Notes: generated from the letters alone by a model not told the origin. A DNA stretch of 64,000 nt from BOG-908 sp963692875 (GCA_965198755.1 OZ240673.1:124001-188000), one strand, 5' to 3'; shown: positions 42,334 through 51,360, counted from the stretch's first letter. A program made the numbers and translations.

Positions 42334-43503
42334 CTCAGCCGCCAACGTCGAGCTTTTCTTGAAGCATCGCCCCAGCCGCGCACAAGCCTCGTCCAGCACC
42401 TCGTCCTTCTTGCAGAACGCAAACCGCACCCACCCAAGCGGCGCATCCCGCTCGTAGAACGCCGACACAGGAATCGCCGCCACTCCGGCATGCTCGGTGA
42501 TGTGCCGGCAGAACGCCAAATCGTCCCCCTCGAACCCCAGCGCGCTGTAATCCGCGGTGACGAAGTAGCTCCCCTGCGCCGGCAGCACGCGAAACCCGAT
42601 CGCCGACAACCCCGCGCTCAGCCGCGCGCACTTGGCCGCCAGGCTGCCCGCCAACCCCGCAAAATACGCGTCCTCCATCGCCAACCCCTTGGCCACCGCG
42701 CGCTGCAGGTTGGGCGGCGTGGTGAAGGTCAGGTTCTGGTGCGCCTTGGCCACCACCGCGGTCAGCGCCGGCGGCCCGCTGACGTAACCCACCTTCCACC
42801 CGGTCAACGAGAACGTCTTGCCCGCGCTGCCCACTCGCAAACAACGTTCCGCCATCCCGGGCAAACTCATCAGCGGCACATGGCGCGCCGGCGGGAACAC
42901 CAGGTGCTCGTACACCTCGTCGCAGATCGCCACCGCGTCGTGCCGCACCACCAGCCCGGCCAGGAACGCCAGCTCGTCCGCGGTGAACACCTTGCCGGTC
43001 GGGTTCATCGGCGTGTTCAGCAGCAGCGCCCGGGTGCGCGGCCCGAACGCGGCCGCCAGCGCCGCGCGCGGCAACGCCCAGTCCGGCGGCTCCAGCCGCA
43101 CCAGCCGCGGCACCGCGCCCAGCAGCCGTACCACCGGCAGATACGTGTCGTACAACGGCTCGATCAGCACGATCTCGTCGCCCGGGTTCAGCGTCGCCAT
43201 CAGGCAGGCGGTCAGCGCCTCGGTGGCCCCGCTGGTCACCACCACGCCGGCCGCCGGGTCGATGTCCAGCCCCCAGAACCGCTGGTTCGCCCCGGCCACT
43301 GCCTCGCGCAGCTCCGCAACCCCGGTCAGCGGCGGATACTGGTTGCGCCCGTCCATCAGCGCGTCGGCCGCCGCCTGCAGCAGCTCCGCCGGCCCGTCGG
43401 TGTCCGGGAATCCCTGCCCCAGATTGATCGCGCCATGCCGCGCTGCCAGCGCCGACATCACCGTGAAGATCGTCGTGCCGGCCGCGGAGAGCAGGGTGTT
43501 CAT
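42331..43503 (-). CDS. PLP-dependent aminotransferase, class I/II
   Basis: 390 residues. LGQGFPDTDGP, NQYPPLTGVAELREAVA, TSGATEALTACL, NTPMNPTGKVF and the PLP Lys in VGSAGKTFSLTGWKVGYVSGP mark an aspartate-aminotransferase-fold enzyme. The order and spacing are closest to the kynurenine/methionine (YbdL, KAT) type. Amino donor uncertain. ATG 43501-43503 chosen; the longer frame to 43845 runs antisense to glnB. It is divergent from glnB. Confidence 0.88.
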   Translation of the reverse strand: MNTLLSAAGTTIFTVMSALAARHGAINLGQGFPDTDGPAELLQAAADALMDGRNQYPPLTGVAELREAVAGANQRFWGLDIDPAAGVVVTSGATEALTACLMATLNPGDEIVLIEPLYDTYLPVVRLLGAVPRLVRLEPPDWALPRAALAAAFGPRTRALLLNTPMNPTGKVFTADELAFLAGLVVRHDAVAICDEVYEHLVFPPARHVPLMSLPGMAERCLRVGSAGKTFSLTGWKVGYVSGPPALTAVVAKAHQNLTFTTPPNLQRAVAKGLAMEDAYFAGLAGSLAAKCARLSAGLSAIGFRVLPAQGSYFVTADYSALGFEGDDLAFCRHITEHAGVAAIPVSAFYERDAPLGWVRFAFCKKDEVLDEACARLGRCFKKSSTLAAE

Positions 43504-43717
43504 CGCGTCGACCTCCAGGGCGCGCGGCGGGCGCCGGCAGGCTGGCAAACGCCCGCACGCGACACGGTTCGTGGCCAAAATGCACGCAAAACAGGCACAC
43601 GCCGGCGTCTCGCCCGAAACACGCACGTGCCCGCGCCGCCGGCGGGCGCGGCGTTGCCCTCGGCCCGCACCACATGCAACATCCGCCCAAAACAAGACCG
43701 TCCCGGAGGCGCGCCCA

Positions 43718-44056
43718 ATGAAGAAAATCGAGGCAGTGATCAAACCCTTCAAGCTGGACGAGGTAAAGGAGGCGCTCCACGAGGTCGGCCTCCAGGGCCT
43801 GACCGTCATCGAGGCGAAAGGCTTCGGCCGCCAGAAAGGCCACACCGAGCTCTACCGCGGCGCCGAGTATGTGGTGGACTTCCTGCCCAAAGTGAAGATC
43901 GAGGTGATCTGCGACGACGCCACCGTGGAGCGCGCGGTCGACGCCATCGTCGCCGCCGCCCGCACCGGCCGCATCGGCGACGGCAAGATCTTCGTCACCG
44001 CTATCGAGGAGGTGGTCCGTATCCGCACCGGCGAGCGGGGGGAGGCCGCCCTGTAG
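43718..44056 (+). CDS. glnB: Nitrogen regulatory protein P-II
   Basis: 112 residues, exact P-II length. MKKIEAVIKPFKLDEVKEAL, the T-loop with the uridylylation Tyr (GHTELYRGAEYVVDFLPKV, Tyr near 51) and the C-terminal TGRIGDGKIFV are present. It senses 2-oxoglutarate and ATP/ADP and controls glutamine synthetase adenylylation and transport. A strong GGAGG lies 9 nt before ATG 43718. glnA follows, the usual alphaproteobacterial pair, but element R22 separates them. Confidence 0.97.
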   Translation: MKKIEAVIKPFKLDEVKEALHEVGLQGLTVIEAKGFGRQKGHTELYRGAEYVVDFLPKVKIEVICDDATVERAVDAIVAAARTGRIGDGKIFVTAIEEVVRIRTGERGEAAL

Positions 44057-44199
44057 CAAGCCAAGCAAGGCCTTCTTTTCTGAAGCAAAGAAGCAAAAGA
44101 CTTTTGGTCCTGCTGTGCGATGGTTCTGCAGCACGCGCCCAGGGAACAATGGTTTCTTGGTTCTTTTTTTCAAAAAAGAACCGCTTGCCTTGCCTTCCA
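44057..44199 (+). repeat. Element R22, between glnB and glnA
   Basis: Left CTTC hairpin carries a point change, right hairpin is GTTC type; forward core with one base lost in CTGTGCGATGG. Begins right after the glnB stop. Confidence 0.9.
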
Positions 44200-44221
44200 G
44201 CGAACCCGCCAGGAAGCTCCT

Positions 44222-44275
44222 GCCACAGCCGGACTCAACGTTCCTCCCGTCTTTTTCAAAAAAGAACGCCCTCTG
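44222..44275 (+). repeat. Element R23, decayed right arm
   Basis: ACAGCCGGACTCAACGTTCCTCCCG then TCTTTTTCAAAAAAGAACGCC resembles a worn right arm directly after R22, as if two copies had once stood in tandem before glnA. Confidence 0.6.
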
Positions 44276-44349
44276 CCCCGGCCCCAATCTTGCTCGCCCG
44301 CCCAGGCAGTCGCACAACCCACCCCGCAACCTCAGGACATAGGCGAATC

Positions 44350-45786
44350 ATGGCGAAGAAGGTGCAGGCGGCCGAGCCCAACGCGATCGGCAAATGCCTG
44401 GAGATGATGCGCGAGAACTCGGTCGAATACGTCGACCTCCGCTTCACCGACCCTCGCGGCAAGTGGCACCACACCGCCCAGCACGTCTCGACCATCGACG
44501 AGGACGCCTTCCGCGACGGCATCATGTTCGACGGCAGCTCCATCGCCGGCTGGAAGGCGATCAACGAAAGCGACATGATCCTGATGCTCGACCCGGCCAG
44601 CGCGGTCATGGACCCGTTCGCCGCCAAGCCGTCGATGATCCTGTTCTGCGACATTATCGAGCCCGGCACCGGCCAGGCCTACGCCCGCGACCCGCGCAGC
44701 ACCGCCAAAAAGGCCGAAGCCTACGTCGCCGCCTCCGGCGTGGGCGACACCGCCTATTTCGGCCCTGAAGCCGAGTTCTTCATCTTTGACAGCGTGAAGT
44801 TCGGCACCGGTGGCAACTACGCCACCTACAAGGTCGACAGCATCGAGGGCCCCGAGGCCACGATGAAAGACTACCCCGAGGGCAACATGGGCCACCGCCC
44901 GGTCGTCAAAGGCGGCTACTTCCCCGTCCCCCCGGTCGACAGCGAGAGCGACCTGCGCGCCGAGATGCTCTCCGCGATGGGCGAGATGGGCCTGCCGATC
45001 GAAAAGCACCACCACGAGGTGGCCCAAAGCCAGCACGAGCTCGGCACCAAGTTCGGCCCGCTGGTCAAATCCGCCGACCAGATGCAGATTTATAAGTACT
45101 GCGTCCACAACGTGGCCCACAGCTACGGCAAGACCGCCACCTTCATGCCCAAGCCGATCTACGGCGACAACGGCAGCGGCATGCACGTGCACCAGTCCAT
45201 CTGGAAGGACGGCCGCCCGGTCTTCGCCGGCAACGCCTACGCCGACCTGTCGGAGACCGCGCTGCACTACATCGGCGGCATCATCAAGCACGCCAAGGCG
45301 CTGAACGCCTTCACCAACCCCAGCACCAACAGCTACAAGCGGCTGATCCCCGGCTTCGAGGCGCCGGTGCTGCTGGCCTACTCGGCGCGCAACCGCTCCG
45401 CCAGCTGCCGCATCCCCTACGCTACCAACCCAAAGGCCAAGCGCGTCGAGGTCCGCTTCCCTGACCCCACCGCGAACCCATACCTGGCGTTCGCCGCCAT
45501 GCTGATGGCCGGCCTCGACGGCATCCGCAACAAAATCCACCCCGGCGAGCCGATGGACAAGGACCTCTACGACCTGCCGCCCGACGAGCTGAAGGACATC
45601 CCCACCGTCTGCGGCTCGTTGCGCGAGGCGCTCGGCGCACTGGCCGCCGACCACGAGTTCCTGCTGGCCGGCGACGTGTTCAGCCGCGATCAGATCGAGA
45701 GCTACATCGCGCTGAAGTGGACGGAAGTGTACCGGTTCGAGCACACGCCGCATCCGGTGGAGTTCGAGATGTACTACTCGGTGTAA
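44350..45786 (+). CDS. glnA: Glutamine synthetase type I
   Basis: 478 residues, GSI-beta size. ATP-dependent condensation of ammonium and glutamate. Motifs: VDLRFTDPRGKWHH, DGSSIAGWKAINESDM, YFGPEAEFFIFD, KHHHEVAQSQHELGTKF, GSGMHVHQSIWKDG, NPSTNSYKRLIPGFEAP, and the adenylylation loop KDLYDLPPDE near residue 400 whose Tyr is the regulatory site. ATG 44350 follows a weak AGG. Stop is the first base pair of R24. Confidence 0.98.
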   Translation: MAKKVQAAEPNAIGKCLEMMRENSVEYVDLRFTDPRGKWHHTAQHVSTIDEDAFRDGIMFDGSSIAGWKAINESDMILMLDPASAVMDPFAAKPSMILFCDIIEPGTGQAYARDPRSTAKKAEAYVAASGVGDTAYFGPEAEFFIFDSVKFGTGGNYATYKVDSIEGPEATMKDYPEGNMGHRPVVKGGYFPVPPVDSESDLRAEMLSAMGEMGLPIEKHHHEVAQSQHELGTKFGPLVKSADQMQIYKYCVHNVAHSYGKTATFMPKPIYGDNGSGMHVHQSIWKDGRPVFAGNAYADLSETALHYIGGIIKHAKALNAFTNPSTNSYKRLIPGFEAPVLLAYSARNRSASCRIPYATNPKAKRVEVRFPDPTANPYLAFAAMLMAGLDGIRNKIHPGEPMDKDLYDLPPDELKDIPTVCGSLREALGALAADHEFLLAGDVFSRDQIESYIALKWTEVYRFEHTPHPVEFEMYYSV

Positions 45787-45921
45787 GCAAGGCCTTCTTT
45801 TTTGAAAAAAAGAAGCAAAAAACTTCTATCCCGGCTGTCGCGGACCTCTCAACGGACGCGCGCCAAGGAAACAAAAGTTTTTTGGTTCTTTTTTTCAAAA
45901 AAGAACCGCTTGCTTTCTTGC
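45785..45921 (+). repeat. Element R24, between glnA and xerC
   Basis: CTTC left and GTTC right hairpins both perfect, forward core. Touches the glnA stop on the left and ends 2 nt before the xerC ATG on the right. Confidence 0.95.
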
Positions 45922-45923
45922 TT

Positions 45924-46835
45924 ATGACGGCCGCGGCTCTAGCCGATGAGTTTCTGCTCTGGCTCGCCACCGAACGCCGAGCCTCCCCCCTCACCGTCGC
46001 CGCCTACCGCCGAGACCTCGGCTTCCTGCTCACCTTCCTCACCGCGCACCTTGGCGCCGAGCCAACCCTCGCCGACCTCGCCGCGCTCCGCCAATCCGAC
46101 CTGCGCGCCTGGCTCGCTCACGAAGCCGGCGCCGGCCGCGGTAACCGCACCCGCGCGCGCCACCTCTCCGCCGTGCGCAGCTTCTACCGCTTCCTGGCCC
46201 GCCGCCACGGCGTCAGCAACCTCGCCCCCGGCCTGGTCGGCTCACCCAAAATCCCCGCCACCACACCGCGCGCACTGGCACCTGCCCACGCGCGCTCGGT
46301 CGCCACCGGCATCGGCGAGGCGTCCGACCTCGCTTTGACACAGGCGCGCGACGTGGCCCTGTTCACCCTGCTCTACGGCTGCGGCCTGCGCATCGCCGAG
46401 GCGCTGGCCCTCTCCGTCGCCGACGCGCCGCGCACGGAGCGCCCCCTGCTTGTCACCGGCAAAGGAGCCAAACAGCGGATACTGCCAGTGCTGCCAGCGG
46501 TGGCCGAGGCCGTTTCAGCCTGGCTGGCACTGCACCCCCAAGCCGCCGACCCGGCAGCGCCGCTGTTCGTCGGCGTGCGCGGCGGCCGGCTGAACCCCGG
46601 GGTGGCCCAGCGCACGCTGCGCGACTACCGCCGCCAAGCCGGCCTGCCGGAACACGCAACACCGCACGCGTTGCGGCACTCCTTTGCCACGCATTTGCTG
46701 GCGGGCGGGGCGGACCTGCGCTCCATCCAGGACCTGCTGGGGCACGCCAGCCTTTCCACGACCCAGCGTTACACGAGCGTGGACGAGGGGCGGCTGCTGG
46801 AGGTCTGGCGGCGGACGCATCCTGGGGCGAAGTAA
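45924..46835 (+). CDS. xerC: Tyrosine recombinase XerC
   Basis: 303 residues, usual Xer size. The SAM-like N-terminal domain (FLLWLATERRASPLTVAAYRRDLGFLLTFL) is followed by the catalytic domain with R (YGCGLRIAEAL), K (VTGKGAKQR), HxxR (TPHALRHSFATHLL), H (DLLGHASLSTTQRYTSVD) and its Tyr. Resolves chromosome dimers at dif with XerD. ATG 45924 sits at the very edge of R24, leaving no separate ribosome binding site other than element sequence. Stop abuts R25. Confidence 0.95.
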   Translation: MTAAALADEFLLWLATERRASPLTVAAYRRDLGFLLTFLTAHLGAEPTLADLAALRQSDLRAWLAHEAGAGRGNRTRARHLSAVRSFYRFLARRHGVSNLAPGLVGSPKIPATTPRALAPAHARSVATGIGEASDLALTQARDVALFTLLYGCGLRIAEALALSVADAPRTERPLLVTGKGAKQRILPVLPAVAEAVSAWLALHPQAADPAAPLFVGVRGGRLNPGVAQRTLRDYRRQAGLPEHATPHALRHSFATHLLAGGADLRSIQDLLGHASLSTTQRYTSVDEGRLLEVWRRTHPGAK

Positions 46836-46940
46836 GCAAGCAGTTCTTTTTTGAAAAAAAGAACCAAAAAACTTTTTTCTCCTGGGCACCCGTCTCCGGG
46901 GAGTCCGCGACAGCCCTGCCAAAACTTGTCGGTTCTCCGA
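46834..46940 (+). repeat. Element R25, right arm truncated
   Basis: Perfect GTTC left hairpin and reverse core (TCCGCGACAGCCCTGCC), then only CAAAACTTGTCGGTTCT before similarity stops. The break coincides with the start of a lower-GC segment. Confidence 0.85.
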
Positions 46941-47228
46941 ACATCTCGGCAGCAAGTCTCGCTTTGTAGACCCAGCGAAGAATGTAAAGCCAGCAGCAAC
47001 ACGACGTTCGGTCCGGCTGTCGCAGAATCTCCTGCAGCGTATGACCAATAGAGCGAAGATTTGCTTGCTTAAGCCGCTCGGGCAAAGCAGGCGTTTCGGC
47101 CGAAACGCCAAGCTTCCCTCTCGCCGAGTTAACATGGATGTTAGAGCAGATCATCATCTATACAATCGAAGGCAAGGAGCCTTCCGACGACGCGCGACAG
47201 AGCTTATGCCTGGTATAGGACCGCGGGA
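46836..47228. other. Junction region before the DUF429-like gene
   Basis: 390 bp: R25, then lower-GC sequence. Around 47007-47075 there is a blurred remnant of another element (CGGTCCGGCTGTCGCAGAATCTCC, later TTTGCTTGCTTAAG). No gene seen. Confidence 0.55.
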
Positions 47229-48086
47229 ATGACTGACGCCTCTGTCCTGCCGTCCAACACCTTGCCTGCCGTTCCGTCCCTGAACCTGCCTCAAACGGGT
47301 TCCGTCCTCGGCATTGACGTCGGTTTCTCACCCACGAGACGATCAAGTGCAGTGTGCCGCTTGGATTGGGATCAGCATTCTGTCACTTGGCTAATCCGGC
47401 GCTTTCGAGCAGTACATGACGAGCAACGCACAACCATCACCGCTGTCGCGGGCAATGATCCACTTCTGGCCGCCGCCTTGGATGGCCCACTACGCGCCGG
47501 CTTCGACGTCATCGGCCGCTATAGGGTCGCTGAACGCATGCTGACTCGGCGTCTGGCGCCACGAATTGGTAAGCCCGGACAGGCAAGCGCGCCTGTGGGG
47601 AAATCCCTCAATGCGGCCGCAAACGACTGCGCGTCCGTTGTGATCAAAGGCTGCAAACTTGAAGCCTCAAAGCATCACGTGCGGATCGATAATCAAGCTA
47701 TTGTTGAGGCCTTCCCGAGCAGCTTCCTCGGCGTCATGTTGCAAGACCCGTCGGAGGTAATTGCTGCGCGGGGAAATCGCTCCGATATGTTTTTCAAGCA
47801 CCTTGCCGGCAGCGGAGAGCTCGAAAGATTGATTCTGCATTTGCTGCCTGGCCGAACTTTGGCCGGACGTCTAACCGACATCACGAACCACGATGACCGA
47901 GCCGGACTCATATGCGCTCTAAGTGCTTTGGCAGTAGCGGCCAATGACTATACGGCGGTTGGTGACAAAGATGGCTGGATCATCTTACCTCCAGCAGCTT
48001 TCATTCAAAGCTGGGCATGGGCTGACTTGGAGGCAAATGCTTCAGCGGGAAATCTCGGATGCCTCTATAGAAGCTCTATCCGGTAG
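47229..48086 (+). CDS. DUF429-like protein, predicted RNase H-fold
   Basis: 285 residues in lower-GC codon usage than the neighbours, so probably acquired. GSVLGIDVGFSPTRRSSAVCRL resembles the first acidic strand of RNase H-like folds. IVEAFPSSFLGVML and the C-terminal DRAGLICALSALAVAANDYTAVGDKDGWIILPP match the general pattern of DUF429 proteins (predicted nucleases). No function is established. ATG 47229 has only a weak GGA upstream. Convergent with the fatty acid hydroxylase gene. Confidence 0.65.
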   Translation: MTDASVLPSNTLPAVPSLNLPQTGSVLGIDVGFSPTRRSSAVCRLDWDQHSVTWLIRRFRAVHDEQRTTITAVAGNDPLLAAALDGPLRAGFDVIGRYRVAERMLTRRLAPRIGKPGQASAPVGKSLNAAANDCASVVIKGCKLEASKHHVRIDNQAIVEAFPSSFLGVMLQDPSEVIAARGNRSDMFFKHLAGSGELERLILHLLPGRTLAGRLTDITNHDDRAGLICALSALAVAANDYTAVGDKDGWIILPPAAFIQSWAWADLEANASAGNLGCLYRSSIR

Positions 48087-48216
48087 CCTGCTCCTAATCG
48101 GTTGATAGGCAGCCCATAACCTCATTGATGTTGCACTATGTCGGAGCCGCTCGCTGATCTGTCATTACGTTAAATTCGACCGAACTGTCGGACGGTACGT
48201 CGCGCCATCACTACTC

Positions 48217-49038
48217 CTAGTCAAGCTCCTGAATGTTCAGGTTTTCCCTCCGCGACGCAAGCGGATACATTAATTGCCCCCCCAGACTCTCCGGCAGCTT
48301 GGCATCGATGCCATAAACCCCAGGCAAGCGCCCCGGCAAATAAAACGACCCGAACAGCCGGTCCACCCACGGCAGCATGGCCGCGTAGTTGCGGTTGATC
48401 ACCTCAGGCCCGTCGTTGGTGTGGTGCCAGTGGTGGAACGCCGGTGTTGCCATCAGCTGCTCCAGCCAACCGAAGCGCCAGCGCAGATTGGCGTGGATGA
48501 AGAACCCCCACAGGCTGCCGATCAGCGCGAACAGCAGCGGCACGCTGTCCAGCCGCCCGGCCATCGGCTGCGCCAGGCCAAGCAGGTACAGCGGCGTCAG
48601 CCCGCACAGCCGGCCGAACACCGTGTCGAGCGGGTGTGAGCGCGTGTTCACCAGCCAGTCCATGTCCTCGGCCGCGTGGTGGATCGCGTGGAAGCGCCAC
48701 AGCACCGGCACCTCGTGCATCCAGCGGTGCCCCCAATAATAGCCGACGTCGCCCACCACCAACGCTGCCGCCAGACGCACCGCCATCGGCAGGTGCGCCA
48801 CATGTGCGTAGTAGCCGGCGGGCACCAGCCGGTGGGCCACCGCCGCCAGAACCGAGAGCGGCAGGATCAGCAGCAGCTTGGGCAGCAACCCGCCGATGAC
48901 GTAGTAGCCGAGGTCGGTCCAGAACGCCGCACGCAGTATCTTCTGGCGCCGCGCGGCGCAGAGACGCTCCAGCGGCACGAAGATGACGATCACCAGCGCC
49001 AGGTAGGCTGCAAGCTTTGCCAGGTCTGTGACTTGCAT
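48217..49038 (-). CDS. Sterol desaturase / fatty acid hydroxylase family protein
   Basis: 273 residues, several membrane segments. The di-iron histidine motifs are present in order: HRWMH, HAIHH and HHWHH (GHRWMHEVPVLWRFHAIHHAAEDMDWLVNTR, TPAFHHWHHTND). Members hydroxylate fatty acids, sterols, carotenoids or hopanoid-related lipids; the substrate here is unknown. ATG 49038 with GGAGG 6 nt upstream. Confidence 0.9.
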   Translation of the reverse strand: MQVTDLAKLAAYLALVIVIFVPLERLCAARRQKILRAAFWTDLGYYVIGGLLPKLLLILPLSVLAAVAHRLVPAGYYAHVAHLPMAVRLAAALVVGDVGYYWGHRWMHEVPVLWRFHAIHHAAEDMDWLVNTRSHPLDTVFGRLCGLTPLYLLGLAQPMAGRLDSVPLLFALIGSLWGFFIHANLRWRFGWLEQLMATPAFHHWHHTNDGPEVINRNYAAMLPWVDRLFGSFYLPGRLPGVYGIDAKLPESLGGQLMYPLASRRENLNIQELD

Positions 49039-49129
49039 CGTGCCTCCGGTCGTGCGGATCAGCTGGCTCTAGGATAAGAGCTTCGTTGCTGCAAAGCAAC
49101 CATGCCTAACGTTTCCGTCTGAAGTCAGG

Positions 49130-49268
49130 AAGGCAAGCAAGGCCTGCTTTTTTGAAAAAAAAGCAGCAAAAAACTTTTGTCCCTGCTGTCGCGGACTCTC
49201 CCGCAGCTCGCACCCAAGAACCAAAAGTTTTTTGGTTCTTTTTTTCAAAAAAGAACCGCTTGCCTTCC
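49130..49268 (+). repeat. Element R26, between PEP-CTERM and fatty acid hydroxylase genes
   Basis: CTGC-type left hairpin (compensated by GCAG), GTTC right hairpin, forward core. Ends 20 nt from the PEP-CTERM gene stop. Confidence 0.93.
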
Positions 49269-49288
49269 TCGCCCCCCGGGCAGCCGCG

Positions 49289-50122
49289 CTACCTGGCATG
49301 CCGGCGGCGGCGCGCCGCCACCAGGCCGAGCACGCAGGCCGCGCTCAGCGTCAGCGTGGCGGGCTCAGGCACGTTCACCGGGTTGGTGGCGTCGGTCAGC
49401 GAGACGCCATCCAGCAGCAGGAACGGCGGCTGTGCACCGCTGCTCGCGGTGGCGAAGAACGCCAGCAACTCGCTCGTCGAGTTGGCCACGAAGCTGAGCG
49501 TCTGCTGCGTCCAGCCGGCCGCCCCGCCGGACGCCACCGTCATGGTGGACGAGTTCTGCACCCCGTAATTCGCCGCGTTGAAGGTGCTGCCGTTGCCCAG
49601 ACCCGCCTGCCAGCTCGAGGTGAACCCGCCGGTGTAGCCGCTCTGCTCGAACGAGGCCTGCCAGAATTTCAGCGTGTAGCTGTCGCCCACGTGCAGCCCG
49701 GCGATGCTCTGATACATGTACTGAGTCTCGTAGGTCGCGTCGGACATGAACGCGTTGCTGCCGGCCACCGGCAGCGCACCGGGGTTGGTGCCGGGCGTGC
49801 TGATGTGGCCGTCCTGCTGGTCGTACCAGCCGGTCGACCCCAGGTTGCTGTTGACCAGGAACGAAAATCCGCAATTGCTGGAGTTGCAGCCGGTGAACTG
49901 CCAGGCAGCCAGGTTCGAGTTCGTGGTCTCCGTGCCGACTTGGACGCCGTTGTAGGTGGTAGTGGCAGTGGTGTCGTTGAAGTTGCCGTTCTGAACCAGG
50001 TTGACCAGGTCGGCTTTCGCCGGCGATGCCGCGCTCGCAATGGCGGCGACCGCAACACAGGCGACGGCAAGTTGCACGCGGGCAAAGCGGACTGCGCTGG
50101 CGCCCTGAAGGGTGGGGGTCAT
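49289..50122 (-). CDS. PEP-CTERM sorted extracellular protein
   Basis: 277 residues. A Sec signal peptide (QLAVACVAVAAIASAASPAKA) is followed by a beta-sandwich-like Asn/Gly/Ser/Thr-rich body (LVNLVQNGNFNDTTATTTYNG), typical of PEP-CTERM proteins. The C-terminal sorting signal is VPEPATLTLSAACVLGLVAARRRRHAR: PEP motif, hydrophobic segment and Arg cluster. It should be processed by an exosortase encoded elsewhere and released or anchored at the surface, often with exopolysaccharide. ATG 50122. Confidence 0.92.
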   Translation of the reverse strand: MTPTLQGASAVRFARVQLAVACVAVAAIASAASPAKADLVNLVQNGNFNDTTATTTYNGVQVGTETTNSNLAAWQFTGCNSSNCGFSFLVNSNLGSTGWYDQQDGHISTPGTNPGALPVAGSNAFMSDATYETQYMYQSIAGLHVGDSYTLKFWQASFEQSGYTGGFTSSWQAGLGNGSTFNAANYGVQNSSTMTVASGGAAGWTQQTLSFVANSTSELLAFFATASSGAQPPFLLLDGVSLTDATNPVNVPEPATLTLSAACVLGLVAARRRRHAR

Positions 50123-50250
50123 GGTGCATCCTACGGTTAGGTTGACGCACCTATAACAACGTTCAGAAACTGTATCAAGTCCTGATTTCTAGACTATCGC
50201 ACACTTCGTCTGTTTTTCGACGATCGCCTCACGTTTTTGGTAGGAACCCG

Positions 50251-50922
50251 CTATCCAAAGCGTTTCAGGAAGGCGCTTACTTTATGCCGCCGCAGCTCGG
50301 AGCGTGCCTGCCCATCATTGCGCATGTAGTTGAGCTGTATGGAGTGACGCCGGCCGACATAGGTCCGGTGGCCGTGCCACGTGGTCTCGCCGTTCGGGAA
50401 CACCAGCAGAGTGCCGCGCGTGGGCGAAACCTCCACGGCGTAGTCGTCCAGGTCGCTGGCCGTGCGCAACAACCGCAGGCAGCCATCCTGCTGCGCGAAG
50501 AATGGGTTGGGCGGGTTCAGGTAGAGCAGGACGGTGACACGCTTGGCATGCGAGTCCGTGTGGATCTGACCGTCCCTCTCGCGTGTCGCCAACCGCATGG
50601 TCAGCATGGTGGGCGCGCCGTCGAGGTCCAACCCGAACTTGCCGGCGATCGCCCGGCGCAGCGTCTCGCCCTGCAGTTCCCGCATCAACGCCCGCGCGGT
50701 CGGCCCCAGCTTCAAGGCCTCCGGCGGAAACGACCCGCCTTTGTCGAGCTGCGGCAACTCCCCGTAAACGCGCGCCAGCGCGTCAGGCGGCACGAAGTCG
50801 GGCACTACCACGTGGGCGAACGGGTCCAAGGAAACCGGCGTGGACGCCAGGGCAGCGTAGTCCAGGAGAGTGGCAGAGGTGTCCGTGACGTCGACAATCG
50901 CGTTCATCTGCGTGACATGCAC
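50251..50922 (-). CDS. 2-oxoglutarate/Fe(II) oxygenase, prolyl hydroxylase type
   Basis: 223 residues. The iron-binding HxD is in GQIHTDSHAKRVTVLLYLNPP near residue 120, and the distal His and 2OG-binding Arg are in TTWHGHRTYVGRRHSIQLNYM near 185-200. The fold matches P4H-type 2OG oxygenases that hydroxylate proteins or small molecules. Substrate unknown. Start at 50922 has GAGG upstream; a second Met lies five codons in. Confidence 0.85.
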   Translation of the reverse strand: MHVTQMNAIVDVTDTSATLLDYAALASTPVSLDPFAHVVVPDFVPPDALARVYGELPQLDKGGSFPPEALKLGPTARALMRELQGETLRRAIAGKFGLDLDGAPTMLTMRLATRERDGQIHTDSHAKRVTVLLYLNPPNPFFAQQDGCLRLLRTASDLDDYAVEVSPTRGTLLVFPNGETTWHGHRTYVGRRHSIQLNYMRNDGQARSELRRHKVSAFLKRFG

Positions 50923-50958
50923 AACGCCTCGCGTGCCGGCAAGCCGGTTTTGCGCGCC

Positions 50959-51219
50959 TCAGGTCCGATCCCAGCGATGCACCGTCAGCATCGTGTCGGT
51001 GGACAGCAGCCGGCCGCACCGCATCTCCGGCCCAGACGCCGTCGGCAGGTAGGCCACGTGCGACATCAGGCTCCTGTGGTCCATGCAGCCCGGCGCCTGC
51101 GGTTGCGGCTGCGTGACCGCCTTGCGCACCGGGCGCACACTTGCGGCGTCCGCGGTCACTACGGTCAGGCACGATACGCTGAACAGGATAGCCGTCGCGA
51201 AGGCGTTGAAACTGCGCAT
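50959..51219 (-). CDS. Hypothetical secreted small protein
   Basis: 86 residues with a signal peptide (RSFNAFATAILFSVSCLTVVTADAA). The mature part is basic and Pro/Gln-rich, then has two cysteines (GCMDHRSLMSHVAYLP, MRCGRLLS) that could form a disulfide in the periplasm. No family recognised. On the same strand as, and 36 nt upstream of, the oxygenase gene, so possibly co-transcribed. Confidence 0.6.
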   Translation of the reverse strand: MRSFNAFATAILFSVSCLTVVTADAASVRPVRKAVTQPQPQAPGCMDHRSLMSHVAYLPTASGPEMRCGRLLSTDTMLTVHRWDRT

Positions 51220-51300
51220 TGCGTCCTCGTCCGCACGGTCGACGGATTTATGTCAGCTTAACGTCGGCAACTTTCCAAAGGATGTAGCCTCGCGGTACGT

Positions 51301-51360
51301 TGATGGCGGCCGCACGCCGGAGATGGCGGCCGCACGGCGGAGATGACGGCGGCACTGCGG
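51301..51360 (+). repeat. Three 20-bp tandem repeats upstream of zapE
   Basis: Three consecutive units close to AGATGGCGGCCGCACGGCGG, with one to four differences each. If zapE starts at 51343 the last unit would be partly coding; otherwise it is leader sequence. Confidence 0.7.

Noticed and set aside
42244..45786. Frame merging the aminotransferase antisense, glnB region and glnA into one 1,180-residue protein
   Set aside because: The real glnA starts at 44350; everything upstream in that frame is antisense or repeat sequence.
46836..47228. dif-like site near xerC
   Set aside because: No 28-bp sequence with Xer-type inverted half-sites was recognised.
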